The notes under the pieces were generated by a model. The model was not told where the DNA came from and did not search any database. It saw only the letters and a program-made list of their open reading frames with translations. Positions 5,206 to 5,344 of a DNA stretch of 5,344 nucleotides are shown here, in pieces. The DNA is from Opitutaceae bacterium (GTDB lineage Bacteria > Verrucomicrobiota > Verrucomicrobiae > Opitutales > Opitutaceae), in contig JAISAX010000069.1 of assembly GCA_031266495.1 (NCBI GenBank), forward strand, positions 1-5,344. The letters are read 5' to 3'. The first letter of the stretch is position 1, and each line of letters starts with the position of its first letter. The position numbers were made by a program, and so were the translations under genes.

Positions 5206-5344
5206 CTACGACGTTGTCCAACGCCAGAGCGTCACGTCAGGGAAACGGTCGAAATCACCGTCGAAACTGGCCACGCCTTCCGCATCATGCACAGCACTGG
5301 CGGCCAGCATGGCATCACCGAAATCAACATTGGCGGACACGACC
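5206..5344 (-). CDS. PIN-domain protein, VapC-type ribonuclease toxin (C-terminal part only)
   Basis: The last 45 codons are present, ending at the TAG at 5208-5206; the gene begins beyond the right edge. The segment DFGDAMLAASAVHDAEGV followed by ASFDGDFDRF is the characteristic end of a PIN domain. It has one acidic residue in the D-A-x-L-A-A helix and another in the FDxDF loop, both part of the metal-binding acidic cluster of these Mg-dependent ribonucleases. VapC proteins usually act as toxins cleaving tRNA or rRNA and are encoded just downstream of a VapB antitoxin. That would lie beyond the window edge, to the right. The protein ends soon after the final strand, at normal PIN length. 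Whether it is complete and has an antitoxin cannot be seen here. Confidence 0.85.
   Translation of the reverse strand, partial: VVSANVDFGDAMLAASAVHDAEGVASFDGDFDRFPDVTLWRWTTS

Noticed and set aside
1..5344. CRISPR array, tRNA or rRNA gene, riboswitch
   Set aside because: No regularly spaced repeats, no tRNA-like cloverleaf and no rRNA or riboswitch core was recognised on either strand by eye.

Overview
The window looks like accessory chromosome of a Verrucomicrobiota bacterium, most likely of the Opitutales/Opitutaceae type. This is inferred from protein families, not from a marker gene. One locus combines a prepilin-type protein with an H-X9-DG motif, a PEP-CTERM protein with an autotransporter-associated beta-strand repeat, and a secreted clan GH-A glycoside hydrolase. 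That mixture is characteristic of Verrucomicrobiota and related PVC bacteria. The four main genes lack convincing Shine-Dalgarno sequences.

Layout, left to right. Positions 1-62 hold the first codons of a possible minus-strand gene that leaves the window. Positions 141-273 (+) hold a decayed C-terminal scrap of dnaJ with a +1 frameshift. Positions 328-356 carry two near-palindromic CTGATATnAG boxes. Positions 357-533 form a 177-bp non-coding element with perfect 17-bp terminal inverted repeats, flanked by a 4-bp direct repeat TTAG. This looks like a MITE.

From 587 to 5117 four minus-strand genes follow one another. In transcription order they are: (1) a type IV pilin-like protein (4422-5117), (2) a PEP-CTERM surface protein (2918-4318), (3) a PslG/GH39-like glycoside hydrolase (1322-2851), and (4) a small secreted beta-rich protein that may bind carbohydrate (587-1288). 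The gaps are 103, 66 and 33 bp, and no terminator is visible between the genes. The gaps before genes 2 and 3 carry unusual G/C-homopolymer tracts. Positions 5206-5344 are the C-terminal end of a VapC-type PIN-domain protein, also on the minus strand.

Working model (inference): the four-gene set is an exported glycan-handling cassette. The hydrolase and its small partner would act on a polysaccharide, while the PEP-CTERM protein and pseudopilin would sit in or on the envelope. The exosortase, prepilin peptidase, transporter and regulator they would need are not in this window. The flanks (dnaJ scrap, MITE-like element, PIN toxin end) suggest a rearranged accessory region.
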